From assembly GCF_008042125.1 (NCBI RefSeq), contig NZ_RDBI01000066.1, forward strand, positions 425,812-469,865: 44,054 nt of DNA, written 5' to 3'. The notes under the pieces were generated by a model. It did not search any database. It had not been told where the DNA came from and worked only from the letters and a program-made list of their open reading frames with translations. Made by a program: the position numbers and the translations under genes. This DNA comes from Streptomyces sp. MS191 (GTDB lineage: Bacteria > Actinomycetota > Actinomycetes > Streptomycetales > Streptomycetaceae). Below, one piece after another: positions 8,260 to 16,959 of this stretch. Every line of letters starts with the position of its first letter. Within the stretch, counting starts at the first letter, position 1.

Positions 8260-8451
8260 GACAGCCGTGTGGCGCCCTCGTTTCGTGGCGCTCGGAACCC
8301 TTGTGGGATTCCTATGGATCCGTCAATCTTTCGCTCGGCAGCCGGATGTGGGCGGCCGGTGGGGCATCTCGCGGTGTTCCCCGGTTGAAGTTTTGACATG
8401 TCCCTGCCGTACCCCCACAGCAACGCACCACCTATGAGGAGGACCCCTCAC

Positions 8452-10023
8452 ATGTCAGTGATGCGTGATGCGCGGCGCAGACTCGCCGCCTCCGGTGCCA
8501 TGGCCGTCGCGGCCCTGACCCTCGGCGCCGTCTCGGCGCTGCCGGCCGTCGCCGCCCCCACCGCGCCGGAAGGCGTGATCCAGAACGCCGGCGCCCCCGG
8601 CACGGTCGCGGGCAGCTACATCGTCACCCTCGACGAGTCCGCCCAGGCCGAGACGGCACGGGGCCGGGCGGTCGCGGCCGAGTACGGCGCGAAGATCAGG
8701 AAGACGTACACCTCGGCCCTCAACGGCTACTCCGTCGAGCTCTCCGAGGCGCAGGCGAAGAAGCTCGCCGCCGACCCCGCGGTCGCCTCCGTCGTGCAGA
8801 ACCGCGTCTTCAGGGTCAGCGGCACGCAGCCCTCCCCGCCGTCGTGGGGCCTGGACCGGATCGACCAGAAGGCCCTGCCGCTGAACCAGAGCTACACCTA
8901 CCCGGACAGCGCCGGCCAGGGCGTGACGGCGTACATCATCGACACCGGTGTCCGCATCACCCACAGCGACTTCGGCGGGCGGGCCTCCTACGGCTACGAC
9001 GCGATCGACAACGACAACACGGCCCAGGACGGCCACGGTCACGGCACGCACGTCGCCGGCACGGTCGCGGGCTCCTCGTACGGCGTCGCGAAGAAGGCCA
9101 AGATCGTCGGCGTCCGGGTCCTCGACAACTCCGGCTCCGGCACGACCGAGCAGGTCGTCGCCGGCATCGACTGGGTGACGCGGAACGCCGTGAAGCCGGC
9201 CGTCGCCAACATGAGCCTCGGCGGCGGCATCGACACGGCCCTCGACACGGCCGTCCGCAACTCCATCGCCTCGGGCGTCACCTACGCGGTGGCCGCGGGC
9301 AACGACAGCTCCAACGCCTCCAACTACTCGCCGGCGCGCGTCTCCGAGGCGATCACGGTCGGCTCCACGACCAGCACCGACGCCCGTTCCAGCTTCTCCA
9401 ACTACGGCAGCGTGCTGGACATCTTCGCCCCCGGCTCGTCCATCACCTCGTCCTGGAACTCCAGCGACAGCGCCACGAACACCATCTCCGGCACGTCGAT
9501 GGCGACCCCGCACGTGGCCGGCGCCGCCGCGGTCTACCTCGGCGACAATCCGACGGCGACCCCGGCCCAGGTCTCGACGGCGCTGACGACGGCCGCGACG
9601 CCGAACGTCGTCGGCAGCCCCGGCACCGGCTCCCCGAACAAGCTGCTCTTCGTCGGCGGCGGCACGACCCCGCCGCCCGGTCCGAAGTTCGAGAACACGA
9701 CGGACTACGCGATCAACGACAACGCGAGCGTCGACTCCCCGGTGACCGTGAGCGGCGTCGCGGGCAACGCCCCGGCCGCGCTCCAGGTGCCGGTGAACAT
9801 CGTGCACACCTACATCGGTGACCTCCGTGTCCAGCTGGTCGCGCCCGACGGCACGGTGTACACGCTGAAGGCCTACGGCACCGGCGGCAGCGCGGACAAC
9901 ATCAACACCACGTACACCGTGAACGCCTCCTCGGAGGTCGCGAACGGCACGTGGAAGCTGCGGGTCAGCGACAACGCGAACTACGACACCGGGAAGATCG
10001 ACTCCTGGGGTCTGCAGTTCTGA
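8452..10023 (+). CDS. Secreted subtilisin-like serine protease (S8) with P domain
   Basis: A 523-residue exported protease. A signal peptide covers residues 1-36 (hydrophobic core GAMAVAALTLGAVSALPAVAA). An I9 inhibitor propeptide follows (AGSYIVTLDESAQAE through VASVVQNRVF). The S8 catalytic domain has D164 (YIIDTG), H197 (HGTHVAG) and S349 (GTSMATPHVAG). The C-terminal about 110 residues (from FENTTDYAINDNASV to the end GLQF) form a P/proprotein-convertase domain after a short Pro/Gly linker. The catalytic triad is intact. ATG at 8452 is chosen because AGGAGG precedes it; the frame is open to 8398. The gene is monocistronic, with a TTGACA hexamer at 8393 but no convincing -10 box. Confidence 0.93.
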   Translation: MSVMRDARRRLAASGAMAVAALTLGAVSALPAVAAPTAPEGVIQNAGAPGTVAGSYIVTLDESAQAETARGRAVAAEYGAKIRKTYTSALNGYSVELSEAQAKKLAADPAVASVVQNRVFRVSGTQPSPPSWGLDRIDQKALPLNQSYTYPDSAGQGVTAYIIDTGVRITHSDFGGRASYGYDAIDNDNTAQDGHGHGTHVAGTVAGSSYGVAKKAKIVGVRVLDNSGSGTTEQVVAGIDWVTRNAVKPAVANMSLGGGIDTALDTAVRNSIASGVTYAVAAGNDSSNASNYSPARVSEAITVGSTTSTDARSSFSNYGSVLDIFAPGSSITSSWNSSDSATNTISGTSMATPHVAGAAAVYLGDNPTATPAQVSTALTTAATPNVVGSPGTGSPNKLLFVGGGTTPPPGPKFENTTDYAINDNASVDSPVTVSGVAGNAPAALQVPVNIVHTYIGDLRVQLVAPDGTVYTLKAYGTGGSADNINTTYTVNASSEVANGTWKLRVSDNANYDTGKIDSWGLQF

Positions 10024-10172
10024 CCGGTAGCGGTCGATTCGAGGGGCGGTCGCCGGTGGGCGGCCGCCCCTTCGTCATGGGCCGCCCCGGCGTACCGGCC
10101 CCGTGCCCCCACCACGTACGATGCGCGCCCGATCGCCTGTTCGCATCCCCGCCCCCACAGGAGCACGTACTC

Positions 10173-11396
10173 GTGGAGCCCTCCCAGCCGCCGCAGGATT
10201 CCCCGCCTCCCCAGCAGGGCCGGCCTGCCCCGGAGCCGTCGAACCCGATGGGGGCCGCGCCCGGCGCGGGGACACCGCACACCGCACCCGGCCCGTACGG
10301 ACCCGGCCCCTACGCCCCGGGTCCGTACGCTCCCTACGGCCCGTACGGACCCGGGGGTCCGGGCGGGCCCGGCCCCTACGGCGCTCCGGCGCGCTCCACC
10401 AACGGCATGGCCGTCGCCTCGCTCGTCGCCGGCATCGTGTGCTGCCTCCCGCCCCTCGGCCTGATCCTCGGTCTGGTCGCGCTGCCGCAGATCAGGAAGA
10501 AGGACCAGGCGGGCAAGGGCCTCGCCGTCACCGGCATCGTCCTCTCCGTGGTCAGCTGCCTGCTGATCGTCTCCGGCCTCGTCAGCGGGGGCTTCCGCGA
10601 GGCGTGGGACGGCTTCCGCAAGGGCATGGAAGAGGCCGGCCGCTCCCAGTCCACCTTCGAGCTGCGCAAGGGCCAGTGCTACGACGTCGACGGCGAGGTG
10701 GAGGCGCTCACGTCGGACGTCCGGATCGTCGACTGCGCGCGCGAGCACGAGGGCGAGGTCACCGGCAGCTTCGAGCTCACCGGCACCACCTGGCCGGGCG
10801 AGACGAAGATCGACTCGATCGCCGAGGACCGCTGCGAGGACATCAGCTACTCCTACGCCCTGGACTACCTGGCGATCCCGGACGACGTGTGGACGTTCTA
10901 CTACTACCCGAGCAAGGCCAGTTGGCGTACCGGCGACCGCGTCGTGACCTGCTCGTTCATCGTCGACGGGGGCAAGCCGATGAAGGGCTCGGTGCGCCGG
11001 GACGAGACCACGCTCGGCGCCGACCAGGTGCTCTTCCTGAAGAGCACGAACTCGATCGGCGACGCCCTCGAGAGCGAGCCGGAGGAGGACGCGGACGAGG
11101 ACCTCGACGGCAACAAGGCGTGGGCGGGCAAGGTGCGCGGTGCCCTCACCGCCGCGAGCCGGGGCCTGAAGGGCCACTCCTGGCCGGGTGCCTCCGCGGC
11201 GCCCGTCGCGGATCTGACCGAGGAACTGGACGCGGCGGCCGCGAAGTGGGACAAGCTGGCGAAGGCGGCCGACGAGGACGTCTTCTGGGAGCACTACGAC
11301 GCGGCCTACGAGTTGACCGTGTGGAGGGCGGAGCGGCGGGTGCGGGCGGCTCTGGGCCTGGCCACCACGGGGCCGGAGACGGGCGCGAACGCCTGA
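10173..11396 (+). CDS. DUF4190 membrane protein with septum-formation-like domain
   Basis: A 407-residue protein. Residues 1-70 are a Pro/Gly/Tyr-rich cytoplasmic tail with PYGPGPYAPGPYAP-type repeats. Two membrane helices form the DUF4190 unit: MAVASLVAGIVCCLPPLGLI and GIVLSVVSCLLIVSGLVSG. The extracellular part begins with GQCYDVDGEVEAL and VDCAREHEGEVTG, which resembles the cysteine-paired septum-formation domain of actinobacteria. An acidic stretch (EPEEDADEDLD) and helical C-terminus follow. GTG at 10173 is chosen for the GGAG site. Proteins of this layout are common in Streptomyces, and a cell-envelope role is inferred only. Confidence 0.8.
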   Translation: MEPSQPPQDSPPPQQGRPAPEPSNPMGAAPGAGTPHTAPGPYGPGPYAPGPYAPYGPYGPGGPGGPGPYGAPARSTNGMAVASLVAGIVCCLPPLGLILGLVALPQIRKKDQAGKGLAVTGIVLSVVSCLLIVSGLVSGGFREAWDGFRKGMEEAGRSQSTFELRKGQCYDVDGEVEALTSDVRIVDCAREHEGEVTGSFELTGTTWPGETKIDSIAEDRCEDISYSYALDYLAIPDDVWTFYYYPSKASWRTGDRVVTCSFIVDGGKPMKGSVRRDETTLGADQVLFLKSTNSIGDALESEPEEDADEDLDGNKAWAGKVRGALTAASRGLKGHSWPGASAAPVADLTEELDAAAAKWDKLAKAADEDVFWEHYDAAYELTVWRAERRVRAALGLATTGPETGANA

Positions 11397-11422
11397 GCCG
11401 GCAGCCGCCGGCGTCCGTACGG

Positions 11423-11459
11423 ACGGGGCCGGGTCTCCGCTCGGGAGACCCGGCCCCGT
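11423..11459. terminator. Bidirectional terminator hairpin
   Basis: A 16-bp perfect stem, ACGGGGCCGGGTCTCC paired with GGAGACCCGGCCCCGT, lies between the convergent DUF4190 and chitinase genes. It is typical of Streptomyces terminators without a U-tract. Confidence 0.8.
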
Positions 11460-11612
11460 CGTCCGCGGGCCGGGACGGTGTGCCCGGTGCGGCGGCCCGT
11501 GACCGACCGCCGTCGCGGTCCGCACCGCCGGTGGCGGGCCGGCCCGCGGTCCGTGGCGGCGCGACGGGGGAGCGTCGCGCCGCGGAGGGACGGTGCCCTC
11601 AGCGCGGTGCCG

Positions 11613-12953
11613 TCACCGGCGGCCGAGACCCCGGTCGACCGCGGTGATCAGCTCGCCGTCCGGGGTGTCCCCGTCCAGCGACCAGAACATCGCTCCGCCC
11701 AGCCCCCTGGCCCGCACGTACGCCGACTTGGCGCGCAGTACCTGCGGGTCGTCGTACGTCCACAGGGTGGTCCCGTCGAACAGCCACGCGTGGCCGTTCC
11801 TCCGGTCGCGGTGCACCGTGAACCGGCCGGAGTCCGCGAGCCGCTCGAGGGCCTCGTAGTCCTCGGAGCCGGCCGCCCAGGTGCCCGCGGCCGGGCCCGT
11901 CGCCGGCTGTCCGAGGCCGTCGCCGCCGCCGGTGACCCCGGTCCAGCCCTGCCCGTAGAAGGGCATGCCGACCACGAGCTTGTGGGCCGGCGCGCCGCGC
12001 CGCAGCCAGTCGCCGACGGTCTGGTCGACGCTGAAGTCGTTCTTCGCGAACAGCGCGGACTGCTGGGCGGTGGTCGTCTCCCAGGAGCCGTGGAAGTCGT
12101 AGCCCTGGAGGTTGACGAAGTCGAAGTCGCGCATGATCTTGCGGACCTCGAAGCCCGCGTCGATCTTGGCGGGTGCGGTGGGGACGAACGCCGACAGCTC
12201 GTAGTGCTTCCGCTGGCCCTTCCGGGTCTTCGCGTAGTCATCGAGCTGGGTACGGAACTCCCGCACCAGAGCGGTGAAGTTCTGCTTGTCCTCCGGGCGG
12301 AAGACCGTGTCGACGTCGCCGGCCGAGCCGGGCCACTCCCAGTCGATGTCGATGCCGTCGAAGAGTCCGGCCGCGGCCCCGGCGCCGCCGCGGGCGCCGT
12401 CGACGGGCAGGTCGCCCTTGATGTAGAGGTCGATGCAGGAGGAGACGAACGCCTTGCGGGAGGCCGGGGTGCGGGCCGCGTCCGAGAAGTGGGTGGACCA
12501 GCTCCAACCGCCCAGCGAGATCATGACCTTGAGGCCGGGGTGCTTGGCCTTGAGCTCGCGCAGCTGGTTGAAGTTGCCGGCCAGCGGCTGGTCGGCGGTG
12601 TCGGCCACGGCGTCCACGGATCCCGCGGCGTCCAGCGGGCGGACGTAGTCGGCCCAGGCGTCGGCCTCGCCGGGCACGTTGCCGGTGAAGCACTTGCCGT
12701 CCGGACCCACGTTGCCGAAGGCGTAGTTGATGTGGCTGAGCTTGGCCGCGGTACCGCTGGTGTCGAGGTCCTTGACCTGGAAGTTCCGTCCGTAGACGCC
12801 CCATTGGGTGAAGTAGCCGACGCGCTTGTACCCGGACTTGTCCGGTACGGGGTGGTGGGCGGGGGCGCTCGCGCCGGCCGCGGGGGAGAGCGCGGCGAGC
12901 AGGCCGAGCGAGGCGGCGGCGATCGTCAGCCGGGAGAGGGTTCTGCGACGCAT
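11613..12953 (-). CDS. Secreted family 18 chitinase
   Basis: A 446-residue exported endochitinase. A signal peptide covers about residues 1-29 (RLTIAAASLGLLAALSPAAGASA). The remainder is one GH18 TIM barrel: VGYFTQWGVYGRNF, the substrate strand KVMISLGGWSWSTHF, and the catalytic motif DGIDIDWEWPG at 199-209, with D199, D202, D204 and proton donor E206. An insertion domain (KLVVGMPFYGQGWTG and following) indicates subfamily A. There is no carbohydrate-binding module. The ATG at 12953 has AGGAAA upstream. Expression is probably controlled by DasR and N-acetylglucosamine through the operator at 13006-13021. Confidence 0.95.
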   Translation of the reverse strand: MRRRTLSRLTIAAASLGLLAALSPAAGASAPAHHPVPDKSGYKRVGYFTQWGVYGRNFQVKDLDTSGTAAKLSHINYAFGNVGPDGKCFTGNVPGEADAWADYVRPLDAAGSVDAVADTADQPLAGNFNQLRELKAKHPGLKVMISLGGWSWSTHFSDAARTPASRKAFVSSCIDLYIKGDLPVDGARGGAGAAAGLFDGIDIDWEWPGSAGDVDTVFRPEDKQNFTALVREFRTQLDDYAKTRKGQRKHYELSAFVPTAPAKIDAGFEVRKIMRDFDFVNLQGYDFHGSWETTTAQQSALFAKNDFSVDQTVGDWLRRGAPAHKLVVGMPFYGQGWTGVTGGGDGLGQPATGPAAGTWAAGSEDYEALERLADSGRFTVHRDRRNGHAWLFDGTTLWTYDDPQVLRAKSAYVRARGLGGAMFWSLDGDTPDGELITAVDRGLGRR

Positions 12954-13000
12954 GAGGCTCGTTTCCTGTGCGTGTGCCGGAAGGGAGCGGTGCTCACAGG

Positions 13001-13029
13001 AAAGTATTGGTCTGGACCATTGAGGTCAA
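13001..13029 (-). promoter_or_regulatory. Chitinase promoter with embedded DasR (dre) site
   Basis: On the minus strand, -35 TTGACC (13029-13024) and -10 TACTTT (13006-13001) are separated by 17 bases. The spacer contains ATTGGTCTGGACCATT (plus strand 13006-13021), a close match to the dre consensus ARTGGTCTAGACCACT bound by the GntR regulator DasR. A bound repressor would sit directly on the RNA polymerase contact region. Confidence 0.85.
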
Positions 13030-13167
13030 GGGGTCTGCGGCCATACCTGCGGTAAGCGCAGGCGTAAAGGCAAATCATCACTTCGAGTGAAACTCTGGCC
13101 CATGCTTGCGGGCGGACACCGAGGGTTGTCACTCTGTAGCTGTCCGTCAACCTGAGGGGAGTGTCCT

Positions 13168-13920
13168 GTGACGTTCGGTGAGCAGCCCGCTTATCTGCGG
13201 GTGGCGAGCGATCTCCGGGAGAAGATCGCCAACGGCTCGCTTCCCCCGCATACCCGGCTTCCCTCGCAGGCACGCATCCGCGAGGAGTACGGGGTCTCGG
13301 ACACCGTCGCACTGGAGGCCCGCAAGGTGCTGATGGCCGAGGGCCTGGTGGAGGGCCGCTCGGGTTCGGGGACGTACGTGCGGGAGCGGCCGGTGCCGCG
13401 CCGGATCGCCCGCTCCGGGAACCGGCCGCCGTCCGGCGCCAATCCCTTCCGGCAGGAGCAGGCGCTCGACGGGGCGCGCGGCACCTGGGAGTCGCGCAGC
13501 GAGCAGGAGGCGGCGAGCGCGGCGGTGGCCGAGCGGCTCGGCATCGAGCCCGGGGAGCGGGTGATGCGCACGCGGTACGTGTACCGGGACGGGGGAGAGC
13601 CGATGATGCTCTCCACGTCCTGGGAACCGCTCTCGGTCACCGGCCGGACGCCCGTGATGCTGCCCGAGGAGGGGCCGCTCGGCGGATGCGGGGTCGTCGA
13701 GCGGATGGCCGCGATCGACGTCGTCGTCGACAACGTGGCGGAGCAGGTCGGCGCACGCCCGGGGCTGGCGGAGGAGCTCCTGGCTCTGGGCGGGGTGCCC
13801 GGCCACGTGGTGATGGTGGTCGAGCGGACGTACTACGCCTCGGGGCGGGCGGTGGAGACCGCCGACGTCGTCGTCCCGGCCGACCGCTACCGGATCGCGT
13901 ACCACCTGCCCGTGCGGTGA
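13168..13920 (+). CDS. GntR/HutC-family transcriptional regulator
   Basis: A 250-residue regulator. Residues 5-72 form the winged helix-turn-helix (YLRVASDLREKIANGSLPPH, LPSQARIREEYGVSDTVALE, VEGRSGSGTYV). Residues 95-245 form a UTRA effector-binding domain (LGIEPGERVMRTRYVYRDGG). The GTG start follows GAGGGGAG. It lies directly upstream of, and on the same strand as, the NCS1 permease, with a hairpin between, so it may respond to the permease substrate. The effector is unknown. It is divergent from the chitinase but is not itself DasR-like enough to call that. Confidence 0.88.
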   Translation: MTFGEQPAYLRVASDLREKIANGSLPPHTRLPSQARIREEYGVSDTVALEARKVLMAEGLVEGRSGSGTYVRERPVPRRIARSGNRPPSGANPFRQEQALDGARGTWESRSEQEAASAAVAERLGIEPGERVMRTRYVYRDGGEPMMLSTSWEPLSVTGRTPVMLPEEGPLGGCGVVERMAAIDVVVDNVAEQVGARPGLAEELLALGGVPGHVVMVVERTYYASGRAVETADVVVPADRYRIAYHLPVR

Positions 13921-13964
13921 CGGGCGGGACCTCGGTCCGCCGGTGGCGGTGAAGGCCCGAGGCC

Positions 13965-13995
13965 GCGGCTCCCGCCGGGGCTCCGCGGGAGCCGC
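13965..13995 (+). terminator. Hairpin after the GntR gene
   Basis: Perfect 11-bp stem GCGGCTCCCGC / GCGGGAGCCGC with a 9-base loop, 44 bases past the regulator stop. It probably separates the regulator transcript from the permease. Confidence 0.65.
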
Positions 13996-14166
13996 CCGCC
14001 CGCGGCGACCGCTGGGCGGACGGCGCCGTCCGAGGCCCGTGACGCCGAGTTAACGGCGTCCCGGCGGCCGTAACCGCGAGGCAATCGCCCGCTGTGACGA
14101 ACCGTCACGCCCGGCTCCTACCTTCCGAGTCCGTATCCGCAACCCGGTCGGACGACAGGAGCCCCC

Positions 14167-15909
14167 ATGACGGACACGGTCGCGCGCGACACCACCCCCG
14201 TGCCCACTCCACCGCCCCGTCGCAGCTACGCCAGGCTGGCCGCCGACGAGAGCCGCGAGGACTACTCGCTGCGGTACGCCCCGCACGCGTTCCGGCGCTG
14301 GTCCCCCTCGACGGTGGCGGGCACCGCCCTCGGCGGCATCGCGTATCTCGCCGACTTCGCCATCGGTGCCTCGATCGTCTTCACCTACGGCTTCACCAGC
14401 GGCCTCGCCTCGATCCTCACCGCCGCGGTGATCATCTTCCTCACCGGCATCCCCATCGCCCGGGCCTGCGCCACCTACGGCCTGGACATGGACCTGATCA
14501 CCCGGGGAGCCGGCTTCGGCTACTTCGGCTCGACCCTCACCTCGCTCATCTACGCCTCCTTCACCTTCATCTTCTTCGCGCTCGAAGGCTCGATCATGGC
14601 CCAGGCCATGCATCAGGCCGTGGGGCTGCCCGTCGAGATCGGCTACCTGGTCACCACCCTGATCGTGATCCCGATCGTCTTCCGGGGCATGGGCGCCCTC
14701 GCCAAGGTGCAGGCGTGGACCCAGCCCGTCTGGATCGTCGGCATGGTGCTGCCCTTCGTGGTCCTCGCCTTCGAGGCGCCGGACGCCTGGGGCGTCTTCG
14801 GCTCCTTCGGCGGCACGGAGGGCGCCGGGTCGGGGTTCTCGTGGATCGGGTTCGGCCTCGGTACGGGCGTCGCCCTCTCGCTCATCGCCCAGATCGGCGA
14901 GCAGGCCGACTACCTGCGCTTCATGCCGGCGAAGACCGAGGCCAACAAGCGGCGGTGGAACCTCGCCGTGCTCGCCGCCGGACCCGGCTGGGTCGTCATC
15001 GGCGCGGCCAAGCAGCTCGGCGGCGCCTTCCTCGCCTTCGTCGCCCTCGAGGCCGTCGGCAAGACGCACGCCCTGGAGCCGATCGCCCCGCAGATCGAGG
15101 CGCTTCGGCCCTGGCTGGGCTCGCTGGCACTGCCCGCGGCGGCCCTCTTCGTGATCGTCTCGCAGATCAAGATCAACGTGACCAACGCCTACAGCGGCTC
15201 GCTGTCCTGGTCCAACTTCTTCTCCCGCGTGACCCACCGTCATCCCGGCCGGGTCTGGTACATCTTCCTCAACCTCGTCATCGCGCTGACGCTGATGGAG
15301 ATGAACATGTTCGCGGCCCTGGGCAAGCTGCTCGGGTTCTACTCCAACGTCGGCATCGCCTGGATCGCCGCCGTCGCCGCCGACCTCGTCATCAACAAGC
15401 GGGCCGGCTGGAGCCCGCCGTACATCGAGTTCAAGCGCGCCTACCTGTATGCCGTGAACCCGGCCGGCTTCGGCGCCATGACGATCGCCTCGACCGTCTC
15501 GATCCTCGCCTTCTTCGGGCTCTTCGGCGCCTACGCGGAGGCGTTCTCGACCTTCATCGCGGCCGGTCTCGCGCTGGTCCTGTGCCCGCTGATCGCCTGG
15601 GCCACGAAGGGCCGGTACTACCTGGCCCGCCCGAACCCCGTGTGGGGGCCCGAACGGGCGGCCGGCGGCACCGGCGGCGGGACGGACGCCGACGCCCCGG
15701 ACGTGACGGCCACTCATGTCTGCGCGGTCTGCGAGACGGCGTACGAGCTCCCGGACATCGCCGACTGCCCGGTGTGGTCGGGGCCGATCTGCTCCCTCTG
15801 CTGCTCCCTGGACGCCGAGTGCGGCGACGTCTGCCGCAAGGACCCCGAGGCGGCCGGTCCGGTCCTGATGCCGGTGCCGACCGTGCCCAAGGCGCCGCCC
15901 GGGGCGTGA
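14167..15909 (+). CDS. NCS1-family cytosine/purine permease with C-terminal Cys-rich tail
   Basis: A 580-residue cytoplasmic-membrane transporter. After a polar N-terminus there are about twelve hydrophobic helices from residue 58 to about 490. NCS1 signatures include GGIAYLADFAIGASIVFTYG, TRGAGFGYFGSTL, IGEQADYLRFMP and SQIKINVTNAYSGSLSWSNF. Such permeases carry nucleobases, allantoin, hydantoins or thiamine precursors with protons or sodium. The last 80 residues are unusual: eight cysteines (519, 522, 534, 542, 545, 546, 552, 556) in CAVCETAYELPDIADC and PICSLCCSLDAEC look like a metal-binding knuckle. The ATG at 14167 has AGGAG. The upstream GntR gene may control it. Confidence 0.88.
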   Translation: MTDTVARDTTPVPTPPPRRSYARLAADESREDYSLRYAPHAFRRWSPSTVAGTALGGIAYLADFAIGASIVFTYGFTSGLASILTAAVIIFLTGIPIARACATYGLDMDLITRGAGFGYFGSTLTSLIYASFTFIFFALEGSIMAQAMHQAVGLPVEIGYLVTTLIVIPIVFRGMGALAKVQAWTQPVWIVGMVLPFVVLAFEAPDAWGVFGSFGGTEGAGSGFSWIGFGLGTGVALSLIAQIGEQADYLRFMPAKTEANKRRWNLAVLAAGPGWVVIGAAKQLGGAFLAFVALEAVGKTHALEPIAPQIEALRPWLGSLALPAAALFVIVSQIKINVTNAYSGSLSWSNFFSRVTHRHPGRVWYIFLNLVIALTLMEMNMFAALGKLLGFYSNVGIAWIAAVAADLVINKRAGWSPPYIEFKRAYLYAVNPAGFGAMTIASTVSILAFFGLFGAYAEAFSTFIAAGLALVLCPLIAWATKGRYYLARPNPVWGPERAAGGTGGGTDADAPDVTATHVCAVCETAYELPDIADCPVWSGPICSLCCSLDAECGDVCRKDPEAAGPVLMPVPTVPKAPPGA

Positions 15910-16065
15910 CGTTCGGCCTCCCTCCGTCGGTTCCCGGCCGGATCCGTACCTCTTTGTGAAAACCCGTAACCGCTGTGTAAAGGTCAGGCGTAAGGTCGGG
16001 CATATGCAGACTGCGGTTTCCTGGAGATCGTTAGAGACGGCCTGCCCGGCGGAGGGGGATGCCCG

Positions 16066-16245
16066 ATGACCGACAACGGCCCTGTCCTTCCCTGGCTGGT
16101 CATACGGCAGGACGACAACGGCAACCGCTATCGCGTCGGACGGTACGCGACCAGGGACGAGGCCCAGAAGGTCGCCGACAGCCTCGACGACCGCGGACAC
16201 AAGCAGCTCTACTGGGTGGAGCGCATCGGCCAGCCGGCCGTCTGA
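16066..16245 (+). CDS. Short SPOR-like protein (59 aa)
   Basis: A 59-residue protein with an ATG at 16066 and GGAGGGGG seven bases before it. The sequence contains WLVIRQDDNGNRYRVGRYAT, RDEAQKVADSLDDRG and QLYWVERI, a beta-alpha-beta pattern like the short SPOR-type proteins common in Streptomyces. Whether it binds peptidoglycan is unknown. It lies 86 bases before the Nudix gene and could be in one transcript with it. Confidence 0.8.
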   Translation: MTDNGPVLPWLVIRQDDNGNRYRVGRYATRDEAQKVADSLDDRGHKQLYWVERIGQPAV

Positions 16246-16331
16246 CGCCCGCGGGCCGCGCCTCGCCGTCCCGGGCGGGGGCGGCCAGTACCTGGGTTCC
16301 GTCCGTCCGGCCAGGACCTAAGCTCGTGCCC

Positions 16332-16763
16332 ATGACCGATCGCAGTACCGGCCGCGTCGTCGTGGTCGCGGGAGCCGTGTACGACCGGGGGCGGCTGCTG
16401 GCCGCGCGCCGTAGCGCCCCCGCCGACCTGGCGGGCCGCTGGGAGCTGCCCGGCGGCAAGCTGGAGCCGGGCGAGAGCGCCCGGGAGGCCCTCGTCCGCG
16501 AGCTGCGCGAGGAGCTGGGCGTCGAGACGGAGCCCGGCGAGCGCATCCCCGGCGAGTGGCCGCTGAAGCCCGGCTACGTCCTCCAGGTGTGGACCGCCCG
16601 GCTGCTCTCCGGCGAACCGCGCCCGCTGGAGGACCACGACGAGCTGCGCTGGCTGGCCCGCCACGAGCTGGACACCGTGGACTGGCTGGACCAGGACCGG
16701 CCCGCCGTGGCCGAGGCCGCCCGGTGGCTGCCCGCCCTTCCGGCGGACGGCGTCCACGGCTGA
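16332..16763 (+). CDS. Nudix hydrolase (MutT-like)
   Basis: A 143-residue hydrolase of nucleoside diphosphate-linked compounds. The Nudix box is complete at about 41-63: GGKLEPGESAREALVRELRE followed by ELGV. The preceding AAGAVYDRGRLLAARRS-type strand and the late ELRWLARHELDTVDWLDQD segment resemble MutT/8-oxo-dGTP pyrophosphatases and dCTP pyrophosphatases. The start is ATG at 16332, or GTG at 16326 just upstream; no strong ribosome site is seen. The substrate is not certain. Confidence 0.88.
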   Translation: MTDRSTGRVVVVAGAVYDRGRLLAARRSAPADLAGRWELPGGKLEPGESAREALVRELREELGVETEPGERIPGEWPLKPGYVLQVWTARLLSGEPRPLEDHDELRWLARHELDTVDWLDQDRPAVAEAARWLPALPADGVHG

Positions 16764-16859
16764 TCCCGGACGGACCCGGGGGTGCCCGCCGGGCCGCACC
16801 CCGCTCGGTCGGCGGGGGTGCCCCTACGCCGATCGTGCCACCGTGCACCCGCTCCCGTG

Positions 16860-16881
16860 CGGGGCGCGATATCGCGCCCCG
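16860..16881. promoter_or_regulatory. 22-bp perfect palindrome upstream of the anti-sigma kinase
   Basis: The core GGGGCGCGATATCGCGCCCC at 16861-16880, extended one base each side, is perfectly self-complementary. It lies 98 bases after the Nudix stop and 79 before the kinase start. It could be a dimeric regulator operator or a hairpin ending the Nudix transcript. A TTGACC hexamer follows at 16901 without a clear -10. Confidence 0.55.
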
Positions 16882-16959
16882 AATATCGGGTATGTCCTGA
16901 TTGACCCCCGAAACGGACGTGGGCCTTCCTTCTGGTGACGGCTGGGGAAGTGATCGGGT

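Noticed and set aside
8383..8421. Promoter for the subtilisin gene at TTGAAG/TTGACA
   Set aside because: Good -35-like hexamers exist but no acceptable -10 box at 16-19 bases, so it is mentioned in the gene entry and not listed.
13168..13920. GntR regulator as DasR itself
   Set aside because: Its place beside a dre-controlled chitinase is suggestive, but dasR normally sits by the dasABC sugar transporter, and the downstream NCS1 permease suggests another effector.
14050..16200. 716-codon minus-strand open frame
   Set aside because: Antisense to the NCS1 permease gene; no ribosome site, domain or plausible composition.
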